Shown: piece by piece, positions 1 to 7,249 of the stretch | Layout: every line of letters starts with the position of its first letter | Position numbering within the stretch: the first letter of the stretch is position 1 | NCBI RefSeq assembly: GCF_000218895.1 | Contig: NC_015703.1 | Location: 3,237,001 to 3,301,000 of the forward strand | DNA from: Runella slithyformis DSM 19594 | GTDB taxonomy: Bacteria > Bacteroidota > Bacteroidia > Cytophagales > Spirosomataceae | Direction of reading: 5' to 3' | DNA: 64,000 bases | Notes under the pieces: model-generated | Told to the model about the DNA's origin: nothing | The model's input: the letters and a program-made list of their open reading frames with translations, nothing else | The model's database searches: none | Program-made: the position numbers and the translations under genes

Positions 1-1
1 G

Positions 2-2071
2 CTTCGAGCCCAAAAAAACCGGGGTTGCGACAGTTTAAAAGACGTCGCCGAACTGGCCGAATCCCTGGGACTGCGGGCAAGATGTCTCTCCCTTCCGTAT
101 ACGGCCCTCGTCGAGGAGGTTTCTTTGCCCTGCATTGTCAGGTGGAACGGCCAAGGGTATATCGTGGTGAGCGGGATCGTGGAGAATCAACTAGTCATCG
201 GCACTGACCGTAAAACGATTACGGTATCGTCGGACGAGTTTTGCAAAAACTGGTTACAATCCGGCAGCGACAGAGACGCCATACTGCTGCTTGACCCCAC
301 GCCGGAGTTTTACCGCGACGAAAACGATTCTGACCGCCCCAAGCCTACCGGCCTGCGTTCGCTGCTGGGGTACCTCAAAAAATACCCGAAACTGTTGCGG
401 CAGTTGGTGTTGGGAATGCTGATCGGTACCCTTCTGAAACTTATCCTTCCCTTTCTGACGCAATCCATCGTCGATGTGGGAGTGATGCACAACAACCTCA
501 ACTTCATCTACCTGTTTTTGGCGGGCCAGTTGATGCTCATGCTGGGGCGCTGTTCACTGGAAGCGATACGCGCATGGCTGTTGCTTTTTATAAGCACCCG
601 CGTCGGGGTATCGCTGCTCACCGACTTTGTAGCCAAGCTGATGCGACTGCCCGTCTTTTTTTTCAATGAGAAAGCCGTGGGGGAAGTCATGCAGCGCATC
701 GAAGACCAAAAACGCATCGAAATGTTTATGTCGACGCACCTGACGGTCATTCTGTTTTCGCTCCTGAATCTGGTCATCTACACCGCGATCTTTGCCCTGT
801 ATGACCTGAGCATCTTCGGGATCTTTGTCGGGGCGACGCTGCTCTACATCGGTTGGATCTCCATTTTTATGAAAAAACGCCGCGAACTCGATTTTAATCG
901 TGTCCATCTGGCCGGGCAGGAGCAAAATAAACTGGTACAGATCGTGCAGGGTATGCCCGACGTCAAATTGGCCAACGCCGAAATGCTCAAACGCTGGGAT
1001 TGGGAACAGCTGCGGGCCAGGCTTTTCCGACAGAACATGCAATTGCTCAAGCTTTCTCAGATTCAGCAGATCGGCGGGCTTTTGATCAATGAAAGCAAAG
1101 GTCTTATCATTACGTTTCTTTCGGCCAAGGCGGTCATTGACGGACACCTGTCGTTGGGAGCCATGCTGGCCATTCAGCAAATGTTGGGACAGACCAACGG
1201 ACCTACCGAGCAGTTGTTTGCCTACCTACAGCAAATTCAGGATGCCCGCATCAGTACCGAGCGCATCAACGCCGTCCACCAAATGCCCGAAGAAGAAACC
1301 GACGATCATACCAAAACGGGGCTGCTGCCCGAGCAACAGGCCCTGATAGTACGGAATGTCAATTTTCAATACCCCAATTCCAACCGGACAGCCCTGCGCA
1401 ACATTCGGCTGTACATTCCTCACGGGAAAACGACGGCCATTGTGGGATCGAGCGGCAGCGGCAAAACAACCCTGCTCAAACTCCTGATGAAACACTACGA
1501 ACCGAGTTCGGGCGAGATCGCGCTCGGCAACCTCAACCTCAACAATGTTTCCGTCCGAAAATGGCGCAGCGAATGCGGGGTGGTGATGTCAGACGGGGTC
1601 ATTTTTACGGATACCATCCTGAATAACATTGCCCTCGGCGACGACACCCCCAACCCCGAAAAAGCCCGGCAGGCGGCCCGCGTAGCCAATATCCACGAAT
1701 GGATCGAGTCAACCGCCCTGGGATACCATACCCCCATCGGCGGCGACGGGGGCAGCATCAGCCAGGGGCAAAAACAACGCCTGCTCATTGCCCGGGCGGT
1801 CTATAAGAATCCCGAATTCCTGTTTTTCGACGAAGGAACCAGCGCCCTGGACGCCCAAAACCAGCAGGTGATCACGCGCAATCTTGAAGAATTTTTCCGA
1901 GGTCGTACCTCCGTCGTCGTGGCCCACCGCCTGAGCACCATCCGCCACGCCGACCAAATTGTGGTGATTGAAGAAGGACAGATCATTGAAAAAGGCTCAC
2001 ACGATGAACTCATCGCCCTCCAAGGTCGCTATTTTGAGCTCCTCACCACGCAACTCGAAGCCGCCGCGTAA
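2..2071 (+). CDS. Peptidase-domain (C39-like) ABC exporter, 5'-truncated by the window edge
   Basis: This is the C-terminal 689 codons of a peptidase-containing ABC transporter of the bacteriocin/double-glycine peptide export type. The frame is open from base 2, so the true start and the catalytic Cys of the peptidase domain lie outside the window. The visible N-terminal part (about residues 10-75) looks like the second half of a C39 domain, with the family-typical SLKDVAELAESLGLRA helix and a VRWNGQGYIVV strand. It is followed by a six-helix transmembrane domain and a nucleotide-binding domain with Walker A GSSGSGKTT, signature ISQGQKQR, Walker B FLFFDEGTSALD and an H-loop AHRLS. The strand that normally carries the catalytic His (xHFVV) reads GYIVV. 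The HlyD partner follows after 35 bp, so the two form one export unit. An ATG at 125 exists but would cut the peptidase-like domain and is rejected. Confidence 0.93.
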   Translation, partial: LRAQKNRGCDSLKDVAELAESLGLRARCLSLPYTALVEEVSLPCIVRWNGQGYIVVSGIVENQLVIGTDRKTITVSSDEFCKNWLQSGSDRDAILLLDPTPEFYRDENDSDRPKPTGLRSLLGYLKKYPKLLRQLVLGMLIGTLLKLILPFLTQSIVDVGVMHNNLNFIYLFLAGQLMLMLGRCSLEAIRAWLLLFISTRVGVSLLTDFVAKLMRLPVFFFNEKAVGEVMQRIEDQKRIEMFMSTHLTVILFSLLNLVIYTAIFALYDLSIFGIFVGATLLYIGWISIFMKKRRELDFNRVHLAGQEQNKLVQIVQGMPDVKLANAEMLKRWDWEQLRARLFRQNMQLLKLSQIQQIGGLLINESKGLIITFLSAKAVIDGHLSLGAMLAIQQMLGQTNGPTEQLFAYLQQIQDARISTERINAVHQMPEEETDDHTKTGLLPEQQALIVRNVNFQYPNSNRTALRNIRLYIPHGKTTAIVGSSGSGKTTLLKLLMKHYEPSSGEIALGNLNLNNVSVRKWRSECGVVMSDGVIFTDTILNNIALGDDTPNPEKARQAARVANIHEWIESTALGYHTPIGGDGGSISQGQKQRLLIARAVYKNPEFLFFDEGTSALDAQNQQVITRNLEEFFRGRTSVVVAHRLSTIRHADQIVVIEEGQIIEKGSHDELIALQGRYFELLTTQLEAAA

Positions 2072-2106
2072 CCCAAATTCTTAACCCTAAACTATCTGAC
2101 ACACAA

Positions 2107-3387
2107 ATGAAACTGCACAACACACATCAATTAAGCGACGAAATGCTCACGATCGCCGGCGAAGTGCCCAATTGGGTAGTACGTGCCGGAGCGGGTATCT
2201 TTTCGGGCATCTTCGGATTATTCCTGATCGGCACCTGGGTGATCAAATACCCCGAGGTACTGAAAGGCAATGCCGTCGTGACCACCCAAGTACCGCCGAT
2301 CCGGGTAGTGACCCGTTCGGGCGGACGAATGATCCGGTTACTGGCAAAAGATGAAATGCAGGTCACCAAAGGGCAGGTGTTGGCCGAAATCGAAAATACG
2401 ACCCGCTTGGAAAACATCCCGACCATGCAACGGCTGATCGTCGAAGCAAAGCAATTTTTACAGGATACACAACGGCCCATCAGCTTTCCCACTACGAATT
2501 TTGTGTGGGGCGATTTGCAGCAGGACTTTCTCCTGCTGCGCCAAAGCTATCTTGACCTCAAACGCCTCCAAGCCGACCGTCACCTCCATGACCAACTGGC
2601 GCGGCTGCACCAACAGGCTGAAGAACTGCGACAAATGACGGCATTGAATGAACGCCAGAAAGCCCTCCACGAAGAGGAATTCAAAAACACCGAAGAGCAG
2701 TTCAAAAGCGACGAGAAACTGTACAAAGAAGGCGTATACAGCAAAATGGATTACCTCAAAACGAAAAATAAGTACATTGAAAAGCAGCGCGAGCGGGAAG
2801 ATTTTGACAAACGGAGCATCGACAACCGGATTAAAATAAACGAGTTGGAACAGACCGCCGAACAATTCAATTACACACACGTTGAAAAAACGCGTCAGTG
2901 TCTCGACAACATCGGACGGAGCATAGCCAACATCGAAAACAGTCTGCGCAACTGGCAGCAGCATTACCTCATCACCGCTCCCGCCGACGGCAAACTGGTC
3001 TTTCTGAAAAACCTCACCGAAAACCAACACCTGACCGCCTCCGATACCCTGTTTGCGGTCATGCCCAGCCAATCCCAATTCATCGCGTCCGTCGACATTC
3101 CGGTGCGCGGCATGGGCAAGGCAAGCGTCGGGCAGAAAGTCATCATCAAACTGGACGATTACCCCTATCAGGAATTTGGCATGCTGGAAGGGAAAGTACT
3201 CAGCATGGCCCCTTCGCTCAGCGTCAGATCGTACCGCGTCGTAGTCGCTTTGCCGCACGGATTGCACAGTACGTACCACCAAACCCTGTATTGCAGATCG
3301 GAAATGGCCGGCACCGCCGAGATCGTCACCGCTGATCTGAGGCTGATCGAGCGCGCTTTTTACGGCATTCGTAAGTTGCTGATGTGA
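2107..3387 (+). CDS. HlyD-family secretion (membrane fusion) protein
   Basis: This 426-aa protein is the periplasmic adaptor that links the upstream ABC exporter to an outer-membrane channel. It has a short cytoplasmic N-terminus, one membrane helix at about residues 28-48 (AGIFSGIFGLFLIGTWVI), a first half of a biotinyl-lipoyl domain, a long coiled-coil rich in Lys, Glu and Gln (about residues 110-280), then the second lipoyl half (ITAPADGKLVFLKNL) and a beta-barrel domain. This order is standard for HlyD/bacteriocin adaptors. It starts 35 bp after the ABC gene on the same strand. No TolC-like gene is adjacent, so the outer-membrane partner must be elsewhere. The exported substrate is not identifiable here. 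Confidence 0.93.
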   Translation: MKLHNTHQLSDEMLTIAGEVPNWVVRAGAGIFSGIFGLFLIGTWVIKYPEVLKGNAVVTTQVPPIRVVTRSGGRMIRLLAKDEMQVTKGQVLAEIENTTRLENIPTMQRLIVEAKQFLQDTQRPISFPTTNFVWGDLQQDFLLLRQSYLDLKRLQADRHLHDQLARLHQQAEELRQMTALNERQKALHEEEFKNTEEQFKSDEKLYKEGVYSKMDYLKTKNKYIEKQREREDFDKRSIDNRIKINELEQTAEQFNYTHVEKTRQCLDNIGRSIANIENSLRNWQQHYLITAPADGKLVFLKNLTENQHLTASDTLFAVMPSQSQFIASVDIPVRGMGKASVGQKVIIKLDDYPYQEFGMLEGKVLSMAPSLSVRSYRVVVALPHGLHSTYHQTLYCRSEMAGTAEIVTADLRLIERAFYGIRKLLM

Positions 3388-3480
3388 TGCCCCGAACTGC
3401 TCGCTGTCTCTTCTGAATAACACGTCATTAGATAACCGGGAAGCCCCGCTTTTGTCTAAAACATCCTTAAACTATTCTAA

Positions 3481-5643
3481 ATGAAACCAATAACCCACAC
3501 CTTTTTCATAGTCTTCCTCTGCGGTGCAGTCTCCGTTTTCTGCAATGCTCAAAATAAAGATTTAGAAACCATCAAAAGACGAATCGTCACCGAATTGATG
3601 AGCAGCAACGTCAGCGACAAGGCTATAGAAGCCATCATGGCCAAAATGAACGACGACGGCAGTTTTCAGGGAATCAACTACGCCGACCTCAGCCGTACGG
3701 CGAGCTTTCCGCACGGGGGCCACACCCGCGATCTGGTGTATTTGGCCAAAGCGTATAAAAGCAAAACGTCGGTTTTTTATCAAAACAAAAAAGTCAAAGA
3801 CTTGGTGACGAAAGGCTTGGAATATTGGGTGAAACATGATTTTGTGGGCGAAAACTGGCACGATAATCAAATCACCACTCCTACTAATCTGGGAAATCTG
3901 ATGCTGGTCATCGGGGATGAATTGCCCAAAGAATTGGTCGAAAAAGCCCAACCCATGATCGGCCGGGCTAACATGAGCGCGTCAGGTGCCCGTCAAAGCG
4001 GCGACCGAATCGTGATTGCGGGGATTTTGGCCAAAAATTTACTCTTTCGGGGCGATGCCAACGAGTTTGACAACATCATCAGGATCATTGAAGGAGAAAT
4101 GAAATTTGCGACGGGCGAACGCGGCATTCAGCACGATTACAGCTTTCACCACCGCGTCGACCGGGTCAACAATACTTCTTCCTACGGCTACGGCAAATAC
4201 GCCAATGCCTACGGCGAGTGGTCGTTTTACGTGGCCGGCACCAAGTATCAGTTTTCCAAAGAGAAAATAAACCAACTCGTAGACTATTATTTGGACGGAA
4301 TTTACAAACAAATGGTGTACGGAGTCTATGAAGACATCAGCGTCAAAAACCGCAGTATTTCGCAGAAAGTCAGCGGTTTTCAGCCGCAAAGCACCCTCGA
4401 AATTGAGCGGGTTTTGGTAAGTACCGATTACCGTAAAAAAGAACTGGAAGAAATTATCCGGCTCCGAAAAGGAGAAGCGAAGCCTTCGCAATCGTTTGCC
4501 AAATTCTTCTGGCAAACCGAGCATTTTGTGTTTCAGCGGCCCGGGTTTTACACCACCGTCCGGATGTTTTCTACCCGCAACCGCAACATGGAAGAGCCCT
4601 ACAACGGCCCCGGCAAAACCACCCACCACCGCGCCGACGGCACCAACTACCTGATGCTCAAAGGCGACGAATACCATAACATTTGGGCGGTGTATGACTG
4701 GCAAAAAATATCGGGAACCACCATCATGCAAAAACCCAAATTGTATGGTCCGGAAGACATTCAGAAAGAAGGCTTGACGAACTTTGTAGGGGCCGTAACC
4801 GATGGATTGTACGGAGCCGTAGCGTTCGATTTCAAAAGCCCGCACGATCTGACCGAAGCCAAAAAATCGTGGTTCTTTTTTGACGAAGAATACGTGTGTC
4901 TCGGCACCAACATCAAATCCAAGCCCGATCTGCCCGTCGCCACCACCATCAATCAGGTATTGATGCGAAGCGACGTAACCGTCATGCAGGACGGCACCAA
5001 AAAGATCCTCCCCCAAGGCAACCGCGTGGCGGAAAAGGTAAAATGGGTCTACCACGACAAAGTAGGGTACATTTTCCCGGAACCCACCACCCTCCACCTG
5101 TCCAATCAGCCGGAAACGGGGCGTTGGTCGGACATTACGGACCAGAAAAACATCAGCACCGAAGTAGTCAAAGAGAACGTGTTTACCCTGTGGTTCAATC
5201 ACGGAAATAAACCCAACGGTGCGTCGTATCAATACATTGTGGTGCCCAATGTGTCGGAGCAACAACTGGCCGGCAGCGCGAACCGCTCCATCGAAATCCT
5301 TTCCAATACCCCTGATTTACAGGCCGTAAAGCACAGAAACTTAGGCATCATTCAATTGGCTTTTTATAAGAACGGCGAAGTGGAAATTGCCAAGGGGGCC
5401 AAACTGAGAATGGACAGCCAAGGCATGGCGATGCTCAAACTAAACGGCAATCGACTGAAAGAACTCACCCTCGCCGATCCTTCCCGAAAATTGAGCCGCA
5501 TGAGCGTAACCGTACCCGGTATATACACCGCCAAAGGAGAAGGCTATTTTTCCGTACCGGACAGCAAACAAAATACGACCTTATTGGTGGTGGACTTGCC
5601 GCAGGGGGTCTATGCGGGTAAAAGCGTGAGTGTGAAATTGTAG
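3481..5643 (+). CDS. Polysaccharide lyase family 8 (chondroitin AC/hyaluronate/xanthan lyase-like), secreted
   Basis: This is a 720-aa secreted lyase with a Sec signal peptide ending near CNAQ (residues 20-24). It has an N-terminal alpha/alpha-toroid (NWHDNQITTP near residue 125, and the GERGIQHDYSFHHR segment near residue 215 that carries the family's catalytic His) and C-terminal beta-sandwich domains. The length is typical of PL8 lyases, which cleave uronic-acid-containing polysaccharides such as chondroitin, hyaluronan or xanthan by beta-elimination. The candidate catalytic Tyr lies in the SSYGYGKYANAY segment. No SusC/SusD pair is adjacent, so this is a stand-alone lyase rather than part of a classical utilisation locus. 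The exact substrate cannot be told from sequence. The gene follows the HlyD gene by 93 bp and may be separately transcribed. Confidence 0.9.
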   Translation: MKPITHTFFIVFLCGAVSVFCNAQNKDLETIKRRIVTELMSSNVSDKAIEAIMAKMNDDGSFQGINYADLSRTASFPHGGHTRDLVYLAKAYKSKTSVFYQNKKVKDLVTKGLEYWVKHDFVGENWHDNQITTPTNLGNLMLVIGDELPKELVEKAQPMIGRANMSASGARQSGDRIVIAGILAKNLLFRGDANEFDNIIRIIEGEMKFATGERGIQHDYSFHHRVDRVNNTSSYGYGKYANAYGEWSFYVAGTKYQFSKEKINQLVDYYLDGIYKQMVYGVYEDISVKNRSISQKVSGFQPQSTLEIERVLVSTDYRKKELEEIIRLRKGEAKPSQSFAKFFWQTEHFVFQRPGFYTTVRMFSTRNRNMEEPYNGPGKTTHHRADGTNYLMLKGDEYHNIWAVYDWQKISGTTIMQKPKLYGPEDIQKEGLTNFVGAVTDGLYGAVAFDFKSPHDLTEAKKSWFFFDEEYVCLGTNIKSKPDLPVATTINQVLMRSDVTVMQDGTKKILPQGNRVAEKVKWVYHDKVGYIFPEPTTLHLSNQPETGRWSDITDQKNISTEVVKENVFTLWFNHGNKPNGASYQYIVVPNVSEQQLAGSANRSIEILSNTPDLQAVKHRNLGIIQLAFYKNGEVEIAKGAKLRMDSQGMAMLKLNGNRLKELTLADPSRKLSRMSVTVPGIYTAKGEGYFSVPDSKQNTTLLVVDLPQGVYAGKSVSVKL

Positions 5644-5716
5644 GGAGAAAGGTTTTTAGTGGCGTTGAGGGTGGATACCGTCGAAGCGGCCCCGCCCATG
5701 AGGTAAGCGGGTTTGG

Positions 5717-5735
5717 GTGATCAAGCCCTACCGCA
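5717..5735 (+). repeat. 19-bp direct repeat, left copy
   Basis: GTGATCAAGCCCTACCGCA is repeated without mismatch at 6743-6761. The two copies bracket a visibly AT-rich segment of about 1 kb that carries two small unknown genes. Confidence 0.8.
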
Positions 5736-5883
5736 AGTCCAGATTATTGGGAAACTCGATTACTGTCAAGCGAAATAAGATGTCCTATATATAGTTGTGC
5801 AGCAATTGCTTAAACTGTTTTAGTTAATTCTGTTGAATTAAATTCATCAATAATAAAAACTTTTATTATTTAATTTATGTAAT

Positions 5884-5911
5884 TACATTTGCATTACCTG
5901 CATGTATGCAA
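5884..5911 (+). promoter_or_regulatory. Putative -7 box with overlapping dyad operator
   Basis: TACATTTG at 5884-5891 matches the Bacteroidota sigma-A -7 consensus TAnnTTTG. It overlaps the left arm of a dyad TTGCAT-N11-ATGCAA (5889-5894 and 5906-5911), a plausible operator for the small gene that begins at 5978. No clear -33 TTTG was found. Confidence 0.4.
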
Positions 5912-5977
5912 TAAGTGGCTTAGTATTTGCTGTAAAAAGATTAAGATCAGCATTATCAGGCATATTTAGATAAGGAC

Positions 5978-6133
5978 ATGAAAGCGGTACCAACACCTAA
6001 GAAAATCACTTCTGCCAGAGGTAACGCGCCTTTTATTAAGGACATGGTAGATGATAAAAAGATTATTTTTGCCTATTTTCGTGGCGAAATATCTATTGAT
6101 GAATTAAATGCAAGAGGCATTAAGCTCGGTTAG
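5978..6133 (+). CDS. Small hypothetical protein, 51 aa
   Basis: This short frame runs from ATG 5978 to TAG 6131-6133 and encodes a basic 51-residue protein beginning MKAVPTPKKITSARG and ending DELNARGIKLG. It has no membrane segment or Cys pair. A TAnnTTTG-type -7 box with a dyad lies about 85 bp upstream and a hairpin with a T-run follows 27 bp downstream, so it looks like a complete transcription unit. I do not recognise the family. It sits in AT-rich DNA between two 19-bp direct repeats, which suggests horizontal acquisition. A small antitoxin or regulator is conceivable but has no direct support. Confidence 0.5.
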   Translation: MKAVPTPKKITSARGNAPFIKDMVDDKKIIFAYFRGEISIDELNARGIKLG

Positions 6134-6160
6134 TCCATATAATTACGAACTAGACACTAT

Positions 6161-6217
6161 AAACAAGAAATATTCCTTTACCACAGATTTGGGTAAGGAG
6201 TATTTCTTGTTTTTTTT
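6161..6217 (+). terminator. Rho-independent terminator-like hairpin
   Basis: A long stem of about 20 bp (6161-6182 with 6191-6212, AACAAGAAATATTCC against GGAGTATTTCTTGTT) with an 8-nt loop ends in a run of T at 6210-6217. It follows the 51-aa gene. Confidence 0.65.
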
Positions 6218-6286
6218 AACGCCGGCAAGTATTTCCCAGACTTCCCGGAGTTTGACGGATATATAAAGGAGTTTGGATTTGGTCCG

Positions 6287-6700
6287 ATGGAGGATATCGA
6301 AAAGCAAAGAATTATTGATGAGAATGGTAAACAGAGATGGGAACAATTAGAAGATCCCAGAATTAAGGCCACAGTAATGATCATTCTTAAGGAATACTTA
6401 GAAGATAATATATATTTGAGTTTGATTTATGTTTGCAGCCGTGATAAGGGCATGGATAGGGCCAGAAATATATTATTTAATAAATGGTTTAACGAAGCGA
6501 AATCAGAACAGAATTATTTTCCCAATATACCTATATCAAAGCACAACAATTCCTTCAGGGTAAATATTCACGATAAGCACTTAACTTATGCTACTTTATT
6601 AACACCGGAAACTTGTCCATATCAAAAACAGATAGAAGAAGCTTTTATGGATTACCACAAATCATTGATTAAAAGATCTTTTTACTATCAACAAAAATGA
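6287..6700 (+). CDS. Hypothetical protein, 137 aa (N-terminus uncertain)
   Basis: This is a 137-aa soluble protein from ATG 6287, beginning MEDIEKQRIIDENGKQRW. It contains a Cys pair (VCSRDK, ETCPYQ) and a basic C-terminus. I do not recognise it. The same frame stays open upstream to 6197 and reads KYFPDFPEFDGYIKEFGFGP, which looks like coding sequence, but no ATG, GTG or TTG lies in that stretch and it runs into the preceding terminator hairpin. The true N-terminus may therefore have been lost or replaced by that hairpin. An AAAGGAG stands 15 bp before the ATG. The gene shares the AT-rich base composition of the 51-aa gene and lies inside the 19-bp direct repeats. Confidence 0.55.
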   Translation: MEDIEKQRIIDENGKQRWEQLEDPRIKATVMIILKEYLEDNIYLSLIYVCSRDKGMDRARNILFNKWFNEAKSEQNYFPNIPISKHNNSFRVNIHDKHLTYATLLTPETCPYQKQIEEAFMDYHKSLIKRSFYYQQK

Positions 6701-6742
6701 CGGCTTAAGCACAGCCACTGATAAACATAGCAAAAGGTTAGA

Positions 6743-6761
6743 GTGATCAAGCCCTACCGCA
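6743..6761 (+). repeat. 19-bp direct repeat, right copy
   Basis: This is an exact second copy of GTGATCAAGCCCTACCGCA (first copy at 5717-5735). Confidence 0.8.
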
Positions 6762-6770
6762 GGATGATAG

Positions 6771-6812
6771 GACAGAGGCTGGGAGTGTAATTTAAACTCT
6801 GTCTTTTCTTTT
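6771..6812 (+). terminator. Terminator-like hairpin after the 137-aa gene
   Basis: GACAGAG (6771-6777) can pair with CTCTGTC (6797-6803) and is followed by a T-rich tract, TTTTCTTTT. Confidence 0.45.
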
Positions 6813-6818
6813 ACCGCC

Positions 6819-6843
6819 GTTGAGGGTGTTTTCCACCCTCAAC
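6819..6843. repeat. GTTGAGGGTG hairpin repeat
   Basis: GTTGAGGGTG-TTTTC-CACCCTCAAC is a perfect 10-bp stem with a 5-nt loop. Single arms of the same decamer occur at 5664-5673 and 7224-7233, so it is a small interspersed element of this locus. It sits just beyond the point where the toxin homology below breaks off. Confidence 0.6.
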
Positions 6844-6851
6844 TCCTTCTT

Positions 6852-6941
6852 TTATTGACCTGAAAAACTTGGCGGTGAAAATACCACCAAGGGCGTAAAA
6901 TCCTCTTTCGCGTCGGATTGCCAAATTACCTTTTTAGCCAT
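6852..6941 (-). pseudogene. Truncated ParE/RelE-type toxin remnant
   Basis: Reading leftward, the ATG at 6941 overlaps the 3' end of the antitoxin-like gene and opens a frame MAKKVIWQSDAKEDF. This is the typical first 15 residues of ParE/RelE-superfamily toxins (compare the MxKxIxWSxxAxEDL pattern). After that the similarity stops and only 14 unrelated codons remain before TAA at 6852-6854. A full toxin needs about 90-100 residues, so the gene was cut by a deletion or by insertion of the GTTGAGGGTG repeat region. Family assignment rests on a short N-terminal match. Confidence 0.55.
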
Positions 6942-7159
6942 TGCTTTGCTTCTTTCATTACATCATCATGCAAAATACCGGTACCTTCCTCTGCGCTTTT
7001 TTTGGCCTGATTTAATCTTTCTAAGGCTGTTTTTTCCTCATCCGTCAGCTTTTCCTGCATAAACCAATCTAAAGACAGATTGAGGTCAATCAGTTCGGAA
7101 ACATTATCTAAGGCATCAATTTTCTTGTGAATCTCCGCTTTCAATTCTAAAGTTGACAT
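6926..7159 (-). CDS. Antitoxin-like small protein of a broken type II toxin-antitoxin module
   Basis: This 77-aa, acidic, helical protein (MSTLELKAEIHKKIDALDNV...) has the size and style of the short antitoxins paired with ParE/RelE-type toxins in Bacteroidota: an N-terminal helical segment and a charged C-terminal toxin-binding tail ending in MKEAKQWLKR. Its last codons overlap the ATG of the truncated toxin frame at 6941, the normal antitoxin-toxin arrangement. With the toxin destroyed it is an orphan antitoxin. Function is inferred from the arrangement and not from a diagnostic motif. Confidence 0.65.
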   Translation of the reverse strand: MSTLELKAEIHKKIDALDNVSELIDLNLSLDWFMQEKLTDEEKTALERLNQAKKSAEEGTGILHDDVMKEAKQWLKR

Positions 7160-7249
7160 TCGTTTGTTGTTTTATTCTTTACCAAAGATAACAAAGAAGC
7201 TCTTTGTAAATTCCAATAGCGTCGTTGAGGGTGTTTGTCCTACGCCCGA

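Noticed and set aside
2458-3423. A 321-codon leftward frame opposite the HlyD-type gene
   Set aside because: It is an antisense shadow. The composition mirrors the coiled-coil codons of the adaptor.
4039-5265. A 408-codon leftward frame opposite the PL8 lyase
   Set aside because: It is an antisense shadow of a well-supported gene with no motif of its own.
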